From Enhydrobacter sp. (lineage in GTDB: Bacteria; Pseudomonadota; Alphaproteobacteria; Reyranellales; Reyranellaceae), in contig JAHCJV010000001.1 of the NCBI GenBank assembly GCA_026126105.1, positions 124,001 to 188,000 on the forward strand: a stretch of 64,000 nucleotides of DNA. The letters are read 5' to 3'. This document shows, piece after piece, positions 44,666-53,927 of this stretch (position 1 is the first letter of the stretch; every line of letters begins with the position of its first letter). Position numbers and translations under genes: made by a program. The notes under the pieces are model-generated. The model had not been told where the DNA came from, made no database searches, and saw only the letters and a program-made list of their open reading frames with translations.

Positions 44666-45676
44666 TCAAGCGCCCAGCACGAACCGCAGCCAGCTCGCGA
44701 GCTTGTCGGCCACGGCCGGCGCGATTGGACCGGCGAAGCCGGGATCGGCTGCGCTGTTGACCGCCTTGAGATTGTGACTCACCGCCGGGAAGACGATCGC
44801 CTCACCTGGTTTGCCGCGCCTTGCCAGGGCATCGATCAGCGGTTGGATGTCGTCCATCGGAACGATCTGCGCGTCGGCACCGCCGTGCAGCAGCAGGCAG
44901 GCAGCATCGAGAGCGGCGGCGGCCTGTGCCGGATCGAAGGTCAGGAGGCCGCGGAAGAAGGGTCCGCCGTACGGAGGGAAGATGAGCTGCAGCTCGGCCG
45001 GCGTGTCGGCCGGTACGTGGCCGGTATCGAGGACGGCCTTCATGATGCGCTCGGCGACGGCGCTGTATTGTGGGCCCGTGCGGGAGATCTGCTCGCGCAC
45101 GATGTCGATCATCGGCCGACCGGGCGTGCCCGCCAGCACCAGCGCGTAGGGCGCGCGCTTGCCCATGGCGGCCGCGGCGGCCAGGGCAAGCAGCCCGCCT
45201 TCGCTGTGACCCAGCAGGGCGGTCGCATAAGGCTTGATCTCGTCGTGCCGCAGCAGCTCGGCATGGGCGGCGATCGCGTCGCCGACATAGTTGTTCCAGG
45301 CGTAGAAGCGCTCCTGCGCGGCGAGTCCGGTTGGTGCCTGTTTCGCCGAAGCAGCGACGCCGCGCTTGTCGTAGCGCAGCGAGCCGATGCCACTGTCCGC
45401 CAGCAGCTCCGCGATCTGCTTCAGCAGGTCGATGCGCAGCGGCAGGAGGGCATTGTTCCCGTCGCGGTCGGTCGGCCCGCTGCCGCCGATCAGCACGACG
45501 CCGGGCACGCGCTGCAGCTCGCTCAGCAGCGGCAGCAGCAACGTCGCGTGGAGCTCGGCACCGCCGACACCAGGAAAGCGCAGCAGCCGCTGCTTGGTGC
45601 CTGTCGGATACTTCTGTGCGGCTGCGGCCGGCGCGGCGAGCAAGGCCGCACCCGTCAGCAGCGCGCGGCGGTTCAT
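44666..45676 (-). CDS. Exported alpha/beta hydrolase
   Basis: The 336-residue protein begins with a signal peptide (MNRRALLTGAALLAAPAAAA). An alpha/beta hydrolase core follows, with an oxyanion region VLIGGSGPTDRDGN, the lipase box GHSEGG (Ser158), LLLHGGADAQIVP with the Asp, and VFPAVSHNLK with the catalytic His. It resembles the serine aminopeptidase-like/YuxL-type hydrolases. Its ATG overlaps the HIT gene stop (ATGA), placing it last in the his operon, although no link to histidine synthesis is known. Confidence 0.83.
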   Translation of the reverse strand: MNRRALLTGAALLAAPAAAAQKYPTGTKQRLLRFPGVGGAELHATLLLPLLSELQRVPGVVLIGGSGPTDRDGNNALLPLRIDLLKQIAELLADSGIGSLRYDKRGVAASAKQAPTGLAAQERFYAWNNYVGDAIAAHAELLRHDEIKPYATALLGHSEGGLLALAAAAAMGKRAPYALVLAGTPGRPMIDIVREQISRTGPQYSAVAERIMKAVLDTGHVPADTPAELQLIFPPYGGPFFRGLLTFDPAQAAAALDAACLLLHGGADAQIVPMDDIQPLIDALARRGKPGEAIVFPAVSHNLKAVNSAADPGFAGPIAPAVADKLASWLRFVLGA

Positions 45677-46014
45677 GTCCGAGGGCCGCTCAATATATGA
45701 ACGTGGAAGTGGAATACGACCTGGCCGCCGCCGGGACCGACATTGGAGCCGATGCGATAGCCGTCGGCCACGCCCAGCCGCTCTGCAATCTTGGTCACGG
45801 CGCGCCAGAAGCCTGCGATCATTTCCGGCGGTGCCGATTGCGAGAAGTCGACGAGAGAGACGTACTCGCCCTTGGGGATCACCAGCACGTGGATCCGGGC
45901 CTTGGGGTAAATGTCGTTGAAGGCGAACGCGAACTCGTCCTCGTAGACCTTGGTGCAGGGGGCTTCGCCGCGCAGGATCCGGGCGAAGATGTTGTTGCGA
46001 TCGTAAAACGGCAT
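45673..46014 (-). CDS. HIT-family (HinT-like) nucleotide-binding protein
   Basis: The 113-residue histidine-triad protein starts FYDRNNIFARILRGEAPCTKVYEDEFAFAFNDIYPKARIHVLVIPK. It has the H-x-H-x-H motif in VFHFHVHILSG. HinT-type enzymes hydrolyse nucleoside phosphoramidates. ATG 46014 gives the family's usual length; longer forms add unrelated sequence. It lies between hisE (5 bases upstream) and the hydrolase gene. Confidence 0.93.
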   Translation of the reverse strand: MPFYDRNNIFARILRGEAPCTKVYEDEFAFAFNDIYPKARIHVLVIPKGEYVSLVDFSQSAPPEMIAGFWRAVTKIAERLGVADGYRIGSNVGPGGGQVVFHFHVHILSGPRT

Positions 46015-46019
46015 GGCCG

Positions 46020-46406
46020 CTATTTCTGCTTCCGTGCCGCCTTTTCCGCAATCCCCGACAAGCCTTCGCGCCGGGCAAGTTCCGCCCATACGGCCGCCGG
46101 GCTGACGCCGACCGACGCCCAGAGCGTCAGCAGGTGGTAGAGCATGTCGGCGCTTTCGGCCACCAGCTTCGGCTTGTCCCCGCGAATCCCTTCGATCAAC
46201 GTCTCGACCGCCTCTTCGCCGAGCTTCTTGGCAATCTGCTGGCGTCCACGGCTGAACAGCCGCGCGGTATAGGAGGTGTCGGGGTCGGCGCCTTTGCGGC
46301 TATCGATCACGTCATACAACCGGTCGAGCACATGCTCGACCGCAATGCTGCCGTTGTCGCCGCGCTTCTTCAACGCGTTCTTGTTCGCTTTCTTCTTCTT
46401 GGCCAT
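46020..46406 (-). CDS. hisE: Phosphoribosyl-ATP pyrophosphatase
   Basis: HisE hydrolyses phosphoribosyl-ATP to phosphoribosyl-AMP, the second step of histidine synthesis. After a Lys-rich N-terminus, the 128-residue protein has the all-alpha MazG-like core. Acidic metal ligands lie in KLGEEAVETLIEGIRGDKPKLVAESADMLYHLLTLWASVGVSP. It follows hisF on the same strand with a 56-base gap. Confidence 0.95.
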   Translation of the reverse strand: MAKKKKANKNALKKRGDNGSIAVEHVLDRLYDVIDSRKGADPDTSYTARLFSRGRQQIAKKLGEEAVETLIEGIRGDKPKLVAESADMLYHLLTLWASVGVSPAAVWAELARREGLSGIAEKAARKQK

Positions 46407-46462
46407 CGAGGGGTACTCTGTGACGCTTCTTGAATGAGCGCTGAGCCCATCCTACGTCAGAA

Positions 46463-47236
46463 TCACGCAGGACGCGAGATTTCCCGAACTGGAACGCCTG
46501 CTCTGGCCAAGTGTTCCTTGGCCTGTGCGATCGTGAACTCTCCGAAGTGGAAGATCGACGCGGCGAGCACTGCCGACGCGCCGCCTCTGATCACGCCATC
46601 GACCAGATCGTCGAGCGTGCCGACGCCGCCGGAAGCCACCACCGGCACGGTCACGGCGTCCGAAACCGCACGCGTGAGCGCGAGGTCGAATCCTGCCTTT
46701 GTGCCGTCGTTGTCCATCGAAGTGATCAGGATTTCGCCGGCGCCATGATCCGTCATGCGCTGCGCCCAGTCGATCGCATCGAGCCCGGTGCCCTTGCGGC
46801 CACCGTGGGTGAAGACCTCCCACTTGCCCGGTGCCGCCTTGCGCGCATCTATCGACACGACGATGCACTGGTCGCCGTATTTCTCGGCCGCCTCGCGAAC
46901 GAACTCCGGCCGGGTCACCGCCGCCGAGTTTATCGCGACCTTGTCCGCACCCGCCAGCAGCAGGCGGCGGATATCCTCGATCGTGCGCACGCCGCCGCCG
47001 ACCGTGAGCGGCATGAAGCACTGCTCGGCAGTGCGCCCCACGACGTCGAGGATGGTGTCGCGATTCTCGTGGCTCGCCGTGATGTCGAGGAAGGTGAGCT
47101 CGTCGGCGCCGGCGGCATCGTAGATGCGGGCCTGCTCGACCGGATCGCCTGCGTCGCGCAGCTCGAGAAACTGCACGCCTTTCACCACGCGACCGTCCTT
47201 GACGTCGAGACAGGGAATGATGCGGACCTTGAGCAT
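46463..47236 (-). CDS. hisF: Imidazole glycerol phosphate synthase subunit HisF
   Basis: HisF is the cyclase half of IGP synthase, using ammonia from HisH to make IGP and AICAR. The 257-residue TIM barrel has catalytic Asp11 in [14 protein letters not shown] and the second Asp in VVSIDARK. It also has the phosphate-binding loops [11 protein letters not shown] and [15 protein letters not shown] 47236 lies 2 bases after the hisA stop. The partner hisH is not in this window. Confidence 0.97.
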   Translation of the reverse strand: MLKVRIIPCLDVKDGRVVKGVQFLELRDAGDPVEQARIYDAAGADELTFLDITASHENRDTILDVVGRTAEQCFMPLTVGGGVRTIEDIRRLLLAGADKVAINSAAVTRPEFVREAAEKYGDQCIVVSIDARKAAPGKWEVFTHGGRKGTGLDAIDWAQRMTDHGAGEILITSMDNDGTKAGFDLALTRAVSDAVTVPVVASGGVGTLDDLVDGVIRGGASAVLAASIFHFGEFTIAQAKEHLARAGVPVREISRPA

Positions 47237-47238
47237 CG

Positions 47239-47967
47239 TCAAGTGCCCTTCAGCACGCGGATCGCGTCCTGCACCGTCATTCGCCCATCGTAGAGCGCGC
47301 GGCCGACGATCGCCCCGACAATGCCGTGCTCCTCTGCCGGCCTGAGCTCGCGCAGGTCGTCCAACGAGCTGACCCCGCCGGAGGCGATCACCGGTGTGGT
47401 GAGATGCTGGGCGAGGGTGATGGTGGCGTCGATATTGACACCTCCCATGGCGCCGTCGCGGTCGATGTCGGTGTAGATGATGGCGGCCACGCCGGCGTCC
47501 TCGAAACGCAAGGCGAGATCGAGCGCGCGCACCGTGCTCTGCTTGGTCCAGCCGTCGACCGCGACCACGCCGTCGCGGGCATCGATGCCGACGGCGACGC
47601 GCCCCGGCCACTGCTTGCAGGCCGCCTTGACGAGACCGGGCTCCTTGACGGCAACCGTGCCGAGGATGACGCGCTTCACGCCGGCGTCGAACCACTGGGA
47701 GATGCTCTCGATGGTGCGGATGCCGCCGCCGAGCTGGGTCGGCACCTCGACGGTCTCCAGGATCTCGACCACGGCCGCACGGTTGACCGGATGGCCCTCG
47801 ACCGCACCGTTGAGATCGACCAGATGGAGCCATTCACAGCCGGCGTCCGCAAATGCCTTGGCCTGCGCGGCAGGGCTGTCATTGAAGACGGTGGCACGTG
47901 CCATGTCACCGCGCAGCAGCCGCACGCACTTGCCGTCCTTGAGGTCGATGGCGGGAAACAGGATCAT
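47239..47967 (-). CDS. hisA: ProFAR isomerase HisA
   Basis: HisA catalyses the Amadori rearrangement of ProFAR to PRFAR, supplying HisF. The 242-residue TIM barrel starts [21 protein letters not shown] with catalytic Asp8. Asp127 or Asp130 lies in [15 protein letters not shown], and the phosphate loops are [11 protein letters not shown] and [11 protein letters not shown]. It is the first biosynthetic gene of hisA-hisF-hisE here; the usual upstream hisH is absent and a short uncharacterised gene sits in its place. Confidence 0.97.
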   Translation of the reverse strand: MILFPAIDLKDGKCVRLLRGDMARATVFNDSPAAQAKAFADAGCEWLHLVDLNGAVEGHPVNRAAVVEILETVEVPTQLGGGIRTIESISQWFDAGVKRVILGTVAVKEPGLVKAACKQWPGRVAVGIDARDGVVAVDGWTKQSTVRALDLALRFEDAGVAAIIYTDIDRDGAMGGVNIDATITLAQHLTTPVIASGGVSSLDDLRELRPAEEHGIVGAIVGRALYDGRMTVQDAIRVLKGT

Positions 47968-48036
47968 GGCGGCGCTGGATTACCGCGTCGGCCTGCCCCT
48001 GTCATCCGCTGGCCGTCAGCGGGCGACAAGTCGCCG

Positions 48037-48300
48037 TCAGCGGCCGACGGGCTGTACCGCAAGTTCGGCAGAACGCTTGGCAAGCGTCGACTCGATGGCG
48101 CGACGATCCAGGCGCGTCTTGTCGTCGCCTTCGATCAGCCAGGCGACGCCGCCGGCGCGGAAAACCTGATTGGCGCGCCGCAAGGCATCGTCGAGCGCCT
48201 CATAGGCTGCCGGCAGGAGCCGGTGCTTGGCGGCCTTGAATTCCTTCTCGGTGGTGCAGACGTAGCCGACGGTCCACCACAGCCTGTAGGTCATATGCAT
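48037..48300 (-). CDS. Small hypothetical protein upstream of hisA
   Basis: The 87-residue frame starts MHMTYRLWWTVGYVCTTEKEF. It has amphipathic helical character after residue 20, with TEKEFKAAKHRLLPAAYEALDDALRRANQVF and a terminal charged helix. GAGGGG five bases upstream of ATG 48300 supports expression; ATG 48294 is also possible. No family was recognised. It precedes hisA by 69 bases on the same strand and may be co-transcribed. Confidence 0.6.
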   Translation of the reverse strand: MHMTYRLWWTVGYVCTTEKEFKAAKHRLLPAAYEALDDALRRANQVFRAGGVAWLIEGDDKTRLDRRAIESTLAKRSAELAVQPVGR

Positions 48301-48414
48301 TCCCCTCGACCCTGTATGGACCGAGGCTCACACTACCTCTTTCTGCCGGCCAGGGCGAATGCGCCGAGCGTCGGCGTTTGTCGTGCGGCATTGGGCCATG
48401 TGACGACAAACAGC

Positions 48415-48596
48415 CTATTCGCCCTTCTTCGATACGCCCCAGAAGACCGGGACCGGGTCTTCGAGGAAGCCGCTCAGGCGATCGCTACGTAAACCCGAGG
48501 GTTGGAAGAATTGACCGAGGCGGATTTGGGTACCGACCTGGAGCGCCCTCGCTTGCAGATCGCGCGCTATCTTCTTTTGCTCGACGAGCGCCTGAG
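48415..48596 (-). pseudogene. C-terminal fragment of a peptide-type ABC receptor gene
   Basis: In this frame the minus strand reads QALVEQKKIARDLQARALQV, then GTQIRLGQFFQPSGL, then LSGFLEDPVPVFWGVSKKGE and a TAG at 48415. The pattern L-G-Q-F-F-Q-P...L-x-G-x-L-x-x-P-V-P-V-F-W-x-V is the C-terminus of SBP_bac_5-type receptors. About 480 expected N-terminal residues are missing. It abuts the ATPase fragment at about 48597 in a different frame, the mark of a deletion joining two genes of one operon. Confidence 0.75.
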
Positions 48597-48599
48597 CAT

Positions 48600-48803
48600 G
48601 CTCTTGCCGCAGCCCGATTCGCCGACCAGCCCGGCGACCTCGCCCTAAGCATTATCCGGATCGACGTCGGATACAGCCTGCACGACCGTCGCGCGCACGC
48701 CGGTGCCCAAGGCATTGGCGAGCCTGCCGGCGAGATCGACCCGGTGGACGAAGCGTTCGGTGATACCGCGCAGGGAGAGGATCGGATCTCCCGCCGCGGT
48801 CAT
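48600..48803 (-). pseudogene. N-terminal fragment of a DppF-type ABC ATPase gene with internal stop
   Basis: Starting at ATG 48803 (MTAAGDPILSLRGIT), the frame keeps the DppF-type leader (ERFVHRVDLAGRLANALGTG, VVQAVSDVDPDNA). It hits TAG at 48647-48645, then continues in frame as [15 protein letters not shown], an intact Walker A. It ends at the junction with the receptor fragment. The signature, Walker B and the C-terminal part are gone. Its ATG overlaps the stop of the SnoaL-like gene, so the original order was SnoaL-like, ATPase, and eventually receptor. Confidence 0.8.
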
Positions 48804-49267
48804 TTGATCAGCGCTTCCTGATACAGCACGCTCCACCACTTGCCGTTGCGGCGGGCATAGATGCTCGATGCCTGGACCATCACCGTCTGCGGCTTTCCGC
48901 CGAACATCGTGCTCGTATAGGTGACGCGGTAGAGAAGGGCAGCGACGTCAGGGCTCAGCATGCGCACCGCGTAGGTCGGCTCGACCGCGATGTCGCCGAC
49001 CAGGGCGAAGTCCTTCATCAGCTCGAGGGTCTGACGCTTGTTGTAGCGCGACCCGTCGCTGAAGATCAGGAGCGCGTCGTCGCCCAGGAAATTCTTCATG
49101 CCGTCGTAGTTCCTGTCGCGCATGAAGCCCCAGCTGCCCTTCTCGAGCGCCATCAGCTCTTCCCGCAGTCTCTCGATGTCGGAGGATTGCGCCAATGCGG
49201 GCACGGCAAGGGCGGCCAGCACTGTGGCGGCGCCCAGCATCATGCAACGTCGTTCAGTCATCTTCAT
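48800..49267 (-). CDS. Exported SnoaL/NTF2-like protein (DUF4440 type)
   Basis: The 155-residue protein has a signal peptide (MKMTERRCMMLGAATVLAALAVPALA). An NTF2-like fold with an N-terminal helical pair (LREELMALEKGSWGFMRDRNYDGMKNFLGDDALLIFSDG) and strands ending KWWSVLYQEALIK completes it. DUF4440-type proteins form a small cone-shaped cavity and often lack known activity. GGGGAT precedes ATG 49267. It was originally upstream of an ABC ATPase, now a pseudogene, and diverges from the M20 amidohydrolase. Confidence 0.82.
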   Translation of the reverse strand: MKMTERRCMMLGAATVLAALAVPALAQSSDIERLREELMALEKGSWGFMRDRNYDGMKNFLGDDALLIFSDGSRYNKRQTLELMKDFALVGDIAVEPTYAVRMLSPDVAALLYRVTYTSTMFGGKPQTVMVQASSIYARRNGKWWSVLYQEALIK

Positions 49268-49391
49268 GTTATCCCCGTTTCAGGCCGCGGCGCACCGACA
49301 GCGCCCCCAAGGGCCGGGCTGGTGTTCCTCCAGCGCCGCTGGTGTCGCAGCCTTATGGCAAGGCGTGGCGGCGGGAGCTAGTCTCCCGGGC

Positions 49392-50588
49392 ATGAGCCAC
49401 ATTACCCCCGACCGTCTCGCCGGTCTCGCGGCCGAGCTGACCTCCATCCGGCGCGACATCCATCGGCATCCCGAGACTGCGTTCGAGGAGACGCGCACCG
49501 CGCAGATCGTCGCCGACAAGCTCACTTCGTGGGGCATCGAGATCCATCGCGGGCTCGCCACCACCGGCGTGGTCGGCACGCTGAAAGGCACACGGCCCGG
49601 CCAGAAGACGATCGGCCTGCGCGCCGACATGGATGCGTTGCACCTGCAGGAAAAGAACGACTTCGACTATGCCTCTTCGATCCCGAACAAGATGCATGCC
49701 TGCGGTCATGACGGCCATACCACCATGCTGCTCGGTGCGGCCAAGCATCTCGCTGCCGAGCCGGACTTCGCCGGCACCGTGCACTTCATCTTCCAGCCGG
49801 CGGAGGAAGGTCTCGGCGGCGCGCGGGTGATGATCGAGGAAGGGCTGTTCGACAGGTTCAACTGCGACGCCGTCTACGGCATGCACAACATGCCGGGCTT
49901 CGAGAAGGGCCGCTTCGCGATCCGCACCGGGGCCATGCTTGCCGCGTCCGACAGCTGGGAAGTGACCTTCAAGGGCACCGGCGGCCATGGCGCGATGCCC
50001 GACCGCGGCACCGATCCGACCTTCGTGGCGGCGCAGTTCATCGTCGCGGTGCAGGGCATCATCGGCCGCAACGTGACGCCGGCCCAGGCCGCGGTGCTGA
50101 GCGTCGGCCACATCCATGCCGGCACGGCGGGCTCGCCCAACGTCATTCCATCCGAAGTGCTGATCAAGGGCACGGCCCGCAGCTTCTCGCCCGATGTCCG
50201 CAACCTGCTCGAGCGGCGGCTGGCCGAGGTCGCCGAGGGCATCGCGAAGGCCGGCGGCTGCGAGGCGATCTCGAAGTATCATCGGCGCTATCCGGCGCTG
50301 GTCAACGCCGTCGACCAGACCAGGATCGCCGTGCAGGCCGCCGCCCTGACCGTCGGCCGCGAGAACGTCGAGGCCAACGTCCAGCCGATCGCCGGCGCGG
50401 AGGACTTCGCCTTCATGCTCGAGAAGAAGCCCGGCGCCTACATCATGATCGGCAACGGCGGCACCGGCGAAGGCGGCTGCCAGAACGTCCATTCGCCGCT
50501 CTACGACTTCAGCGACGAGATCCTGACCACCGGCGCGGCCTACTGGGTCAATCTGGTGCAGGTCGAGCTGGGCGACGCGGCGCCGTAA
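49392..50588 (+). CDS. M20-family amidohydrolase (hippurate hydrolase/IAA-amino-acid hydrolase-like)
   Basis: The 398-residue metal hydrolase starts RRDIHRHPETAFEETRTAQIV. The metal site includes Cys and His in MHACGHDGHTTMLLGAA, Glu-Glu in FQPAEEGLGGARVMIEEGLF, and His in YGMHNMPGFEKG. The lid domain has the dimerisation strand GGHGAMPDRGTDPTFVAAQFI. Such enzymes remove N-acyl groups from amino acids. It is next to an orphan peptide-type receptor and a dead peptide ABC locus, consistent with use of acylated peptides, but this is inference. Confidence 0.92.
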   Translation: MSHITPDRLAGLAAELTSIRRDIHRHPETAFEETRTAQIVADKLTSWGIEIHRGLATTGVVGTLKGTRPGQKTIGLRADMDALHLQEKNDFDYASSIPNKMHACGHDGHTTMLLGAAKHLAAEPDFAGTVHFIFQPAEEGLGGARVMIEEGLFDRFNCDAVYGMHNMPGFEKGRFAIRTGAMLAASDSWEVTFKGTGGHGAMPDRGTDPTFVAAQFIVAVQGIIGRNVTPAQAAVLSVGHIHAGTAGSPNVIPSEVLIKGTARSFSPDVRNLLERRLAEVAEGIAKAGGCEAISKYHRRYPALVNAVDQTRIAVQAAALTVGRENVEANVQPIAGAEDFAFMLEKKPGAYIMIGNGGTGEGGCQNVHSPLYDFSDEILTTGAAYWVNLVQVELGDAAP

Positions 50589-50625
50589 GCGGCCCCCTCG
50601 CGTCACGCCTGGCCGTGGGGCCATT

Positions 50626-52203
50626 TTAACGAGTGACGGTCTTCGGCTGGACGAACTGCGCCAGGGTGGCCTGGTCGGCTCGGGCGGCGTAGGTGAGGTC
50701 GCGACGCAGCGCCCAGACCGACAGCTCGAAGTACAGGGGGAGGAGGCCGTAGTCGGCGATCACAAGGCGGCTCGCCTCCTGCAGCAACTGCTCGCGCCTG
50801 GGGCTGTCGACGGTGCGCATCGCCTCTTCCAGCTTGGCATCCATCGCGGGATTTGAATAGCGGCCGCGGTTCGTGCCTCCCATCGCCTTTTCGCGGTTTG
50901 GCGTGGCCGCCAGCGCACGCAACGGGTTGGACATTTCGCCGGTCTCGCTGCCCCAGCCGGAGAGGTAGACGCTGTACTTGAATTCGTCCCGCTTCTTGAA
51001 GAATGCCGGCGACGCCGTCGCCTCGACTTCGGTCTTGATGCCGATCCGGCTCCACATGGACGCCACCGCCTGCGCCACCTTGAGATCGTTGACGTAGCGG
51101 CCGTTAGGCGTGCCCAATGTGATCGAGAATCCGTCGGGATAACCCGCCTGGGCGAGCAGTGCGCGAGCCGCGGCGGCATCGAACTTGTCGGGCGCGCTGT
51201 CTTTCGACGTGCCGAAGGCAGGCGACGGCAGGAAGTCGCCCGCCGGCATGGCGACCCCTTCCATGATCGTGTCGGCAATCGACTTGCGGTCGATTGCCTG
51301 GCTCAGAGCCTGGCGCACCGCCTTGTCCTTCAGCGGATTCCTGCCGTCCGTATCGGGGATGCCGGGGGAGGGCTCGGCGAACTGGTCGAGCGCCAGATAG
51401 ATGACGCGGCTCGAGACCGCCTCGGCGATGGCGAGCTTCGGCTCTTGCCTGAGCTGGGGCACGTCGGCGGTCGGAGGGTCCTCGATCATGTCGACGTCGC
51501 CGGCCAGCAGCGCGGTCACGCGAGCGGCAGCATTGGTCAACACACGGAACGTCACGCTTTCCCATGCCGGCTTCGGTCCCCGGTAAGCGTCGTTGCGCGC
51601 GAGCACCAGCTCGCCCCCGCGCTTCCAGGCGACGAACTTGAATGGCCCGGTACCGACCAGCCCTTCGCCGCGATCGAACTCCGCCGTCGTCCTGCCTTCG
51701 GGCGCGGCACCTGCCGCGGCAGTGCGCGACAGAATCGGCAGGCTGGAGAGGTCGAGCGGCAGCAACGGCGCGGGCGAGGCGGTCGAGATGCGCAGGGTGA
51801 ACGGATCGACGATCTCGAGCTTCGTCACCTGCCGCGTGATCAGGGTGAAGGGCGAAGGGCTGTTCGGCACCTTGGCCGCGCGATCCAGGGTGAAGGCGAC
51901 GTCCGCGGCCGTGAACGGCGAGCCGTCGCTGAATGTCACGTCGGGCCGCAGCTTGAACTCCCACACGGCGTCATCGACCGCCTTCCAGGACAGCGCCAGA
52001 GCAGGGACGGGCAGTTGCTGCGCATCCCGGGCGACGAGTGGATCGAAAAGGTGGAGGGCAATCTGATTGTTGGCACCAACGTTCTGGTACTGCGGGTCGA
52101 GCGAGGTCGGCTCGCTCTTCAACCCGATCCGGAGCTCCTGAGCCAGAGCCGGCAGCGCCAGCGACAGGAGCGTGGCAGCCAGAAGGAGTACGCGACTTTT
52201 CAT
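50626..52203 (-). CDS. Peptide-type ABC transporter substrate-binding protein (orphan)
   Basis: The 525-residue periplasmic receptor has a signal peptide (MKSRVLLLAATLLSLALPALAQ). The SBP_bac_5 fold shows LRIGLKSEPTSLDPQYQNVGANNQIALHLFDPL, EFKLRPDVTFSDGSPFTAADVAFTLDR, VGTGPFKFVAWKRGGELVLARND, and KAVRQALSQAIDRKSIADTIMEGVA. No permease or ATPase gene adjoins it. It may work with a transporter encoded elsewhere, or be left over from the decayed peptide transporter at 48415-48803. Confidence 0.9.
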   Translation of the reverse strand: MKSRVLLLAATLLSLALPALAQELRIGLKSEPTSLDPQYQNVGANNQIALHLFDPLVARDAQQLPVPALALSWKAVDDAVWEFKLRPDVTFSDGSPFTAADVAFTLDRAAKVPNSPSPFTLITRQVTKLEIVDPFTLRISTASPAPLLPLDLSSLPILSRTAAAGAAPEGRTTAEFDRGEGLVGTGPFKFVAWKRGGELVLARNDAYRGPKPAWESVTFRVLTNAAARVTALLAGDVDMIEDPPTADVPQLRQEPKLAIAEAVSSRVIYLALDQFAEPSPGIPDTDGRNPLKDKAVRQALSQAIDRKSIADTIMEGVAMPAGDFLPSPAFGTSKDSAPDKFDAAAARALLAQAGYPDGFSITLGTPNGRYVNDLKVAQAVASMWSRIGIKTEVEATASPAFFKKRDEFKYSVYLSGWGSETGEMSNPLRALAATPNREKAMGGTNRGRYSNPAMDAKLEEAMRTVDSPRREQLLQEASRLVIADYGLLPLYFELSVWALRRDLTYAARADQATLAQFVQPKTVTR

Positions 52204-52382
52204 GCTGCGTAACTCTCGGCAGCGCGGGCGGCGTTGGCAACGCGACAGGACGACCGAAGAGCGGTAATTTGGACCTGCGTACGCTGGTGCGGAATTCCAG
52301 TCTTGAATCTGCGTGGCCTCAAGCCCGGCTACGGCTTAGGGTGGCGCTCCAATGTCAACGCGAATGGCGGGGAGCTGTGGCG

Positions 52383-53927
52383 ATGAACGGTGCGGAAAGT
52401 CTGGTTCGGACCCTGGTCAAGGGCGGCGTCGAGGTCTGCTTCGCCAATCCCGGCACGTCGGAAATGCATTTCGTGGGCGCGCTCGACCGGGTCGAGGGCA
52501 TGCGCTGCGTTCTCGGCCTCTTCGAAGGCGTCTGCTCCGGAGCAGCCGATGGCTACTACCGCATGACGGACAAGCCCGCCTCGACGCTGCTGCACCTGGG
52601 ACCGGGCCTCGCCAATGCCGCCGCCAACCTGCACAACGCCAAGAAGGCCGGCTCCGGCGTCGTCAATATCGTGGGCGAGCATGCGCTCTATCACATCAAA
52701 TATGACACGCCTCTGACCGCCGACATCGAGGGCATCGCTCGACCATTCTCGCATTGGGTGAAGACCTCGCCGACGTCGAAGACCGTGGCCGGCGATGGCG
52801 CGCTTGCCATCCAGGCCGCGCGCGTGGCGCCGGGCCAGATCGCGACGCTTATCCTGCCCGCCGACACGGCGTGGACCGAGGCCGACGGTCCGGCCGAGAC
52901 TCCGGCGACGCCCGCTCCCGAGAAGCCGAGCCAGGAGACGGTCGTGGCCGCGGCCAAGGCACTGAAGAAGCCGAACGCGATGCTCTTCATCGGCGGCCGC
53001 GCCCTGCGCGCCCGGGGCCTCGAGCTTGCCGGCAAGATCGCCGCCAAGACCGGCTGCAAAGTCCAGGGCGCGGGCGGTACCGCGCGCATCGAGCGCGGCG
53101 CCGGGCGCGTGCCGGTGCTGCGCCTGCACTTCGTGATCGAGCAGGCACAGGCTCAGCTCAAGGGCACGCAGCAGATGGTGTTGTGCGGCGCCAAGGCACC
53201 GTTTGCGTTCTTTGCCTACCCCGGCAAGCCATCGGTGCTGACGCCGGACGGCTGCGAGACCATGACTCTTTGCCCCGTCGAGGGCGATCCGCTGGCCTCG
53301 CTCGAGGCGCTGGCGATGGAGCTCGACGCGATGAACGAGACGGCGGCAGGCGTTGCCCAGCCGCACCGTCCGGACCGCCCGAAGGGCAAGTTCACGCTCG
53401 ACGGCCTCGGCCAGGCACTGGGTGCGACGATGCCGGAAGGCGCGATCGTGGTCGACGAATCGGTCACCACCGGCCGCGGCTTCTTCCCGTTCAGTGCCGG
53501 CGCGCCGCCGCACGACTGGCTGAACAACATGGGCGGCTCGATCGGCTTCGGCGGACCGGTCGCGGTCGGCGCCGCAGTCGCCTGCCCGGACCGCAAGGTC
53601 ATCTGCATGATCGGCGACGGCTCGGCGATGTACACGATCCAGTCGCTGTGGACGATGGCGCGCGAGAATCTCGACGTCTGCGTGATGATCTTCTCGAATC
53701 GCTCCTACAACATCCTCTACAGCCAGCTCGCCGACGTCGGCGCTGCCAATCCCGGTCCGCGCGCCATCGACATGCTGACGCTCGACCGTCCAACCCTGCA
53801 GTTCACCGATCTCGCCAAAGGCATGGGCGTGGCGGGCGGCAAGGCGCACGATCTCGAGGAGCTCACCAAGCATCTCACCTACGCCATGTCGCAGAAGGGC
53901 CCGTATCTGATCGACGTGATCATGTGA
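52383..53927 (+). CDS. Thiamine-diphosphate-dependent enzyme, acetolactate synthase large subunit-like
   Basis: The 514-residue protein has the N-terminal pyrimidine-binding domain, with FANPGTSEMHFVGALDRV and the activating Glu in GLFEGVCSGAADGYYRM. A shortened central domain follows. The C-terminal pyrophosphate-binding domain has the GDG motif in CMIGDGSAMYTIQSLWTMARENLDVCVMIFSNRSYNIL. It resembles the benzoylformate-decarboxylase/MdlC-like orphan group annotated as acetolactate synthase-like. With no small subunit, true AHAS activity is unlikely. Its stop overlaps the GTG of trmB. Confidence 0.87.
   Translation: MNGAESLVRTLVKGGVEVCFANPGTSEMHFVGALDRVEGMRCVLGLFEGVCSGAADGYYRMTDKPASTLLHLGPGLANAAANLHNAKKAGSGVVNIVGEHALYHIKYDTPLTADIEGIARPFSHWVKTSPTSKTVAGDGALAIQAARVAPGQIATLILPADTAWTEADGPAETPATPAPEKPSQETVVAAAKALKKPNAMLFIGGRALRARGLELAGKIAAKTGCKVQGAGGTARIERGAGRVPVLRLHFVIEQAQAQLKGTQQMVLCGAKAPFAFFAYPGKPSVLTPDGCETMTLCPVEGDPLASLEALAMELDAMNETAAGVAQPHRPDRPKGKFTLDGLGQALGATMPEGAIVVDESVTTGRGFFPFSAGAPPHDWLNNMGGSIGFGGPVAVGAAVACPDRKVICMIGDGSAMYTIQSLWTMARENLDVCVMIFSNRSYNILYSQLADVGAANPGPRAIDMLTLDRPTLQFTDLAKGMGVAGGKAHDLEELTKHLTYAMSQKGPYLIDVIM

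Noticed and set aside
48645..48647. In-frame TAG in the ATPase fragment considered as a readthrough codon.
   Set aside because: The gene lacks its signature, Walker B and C-terminal half downstream, so the stop is one of several inactivating changes.
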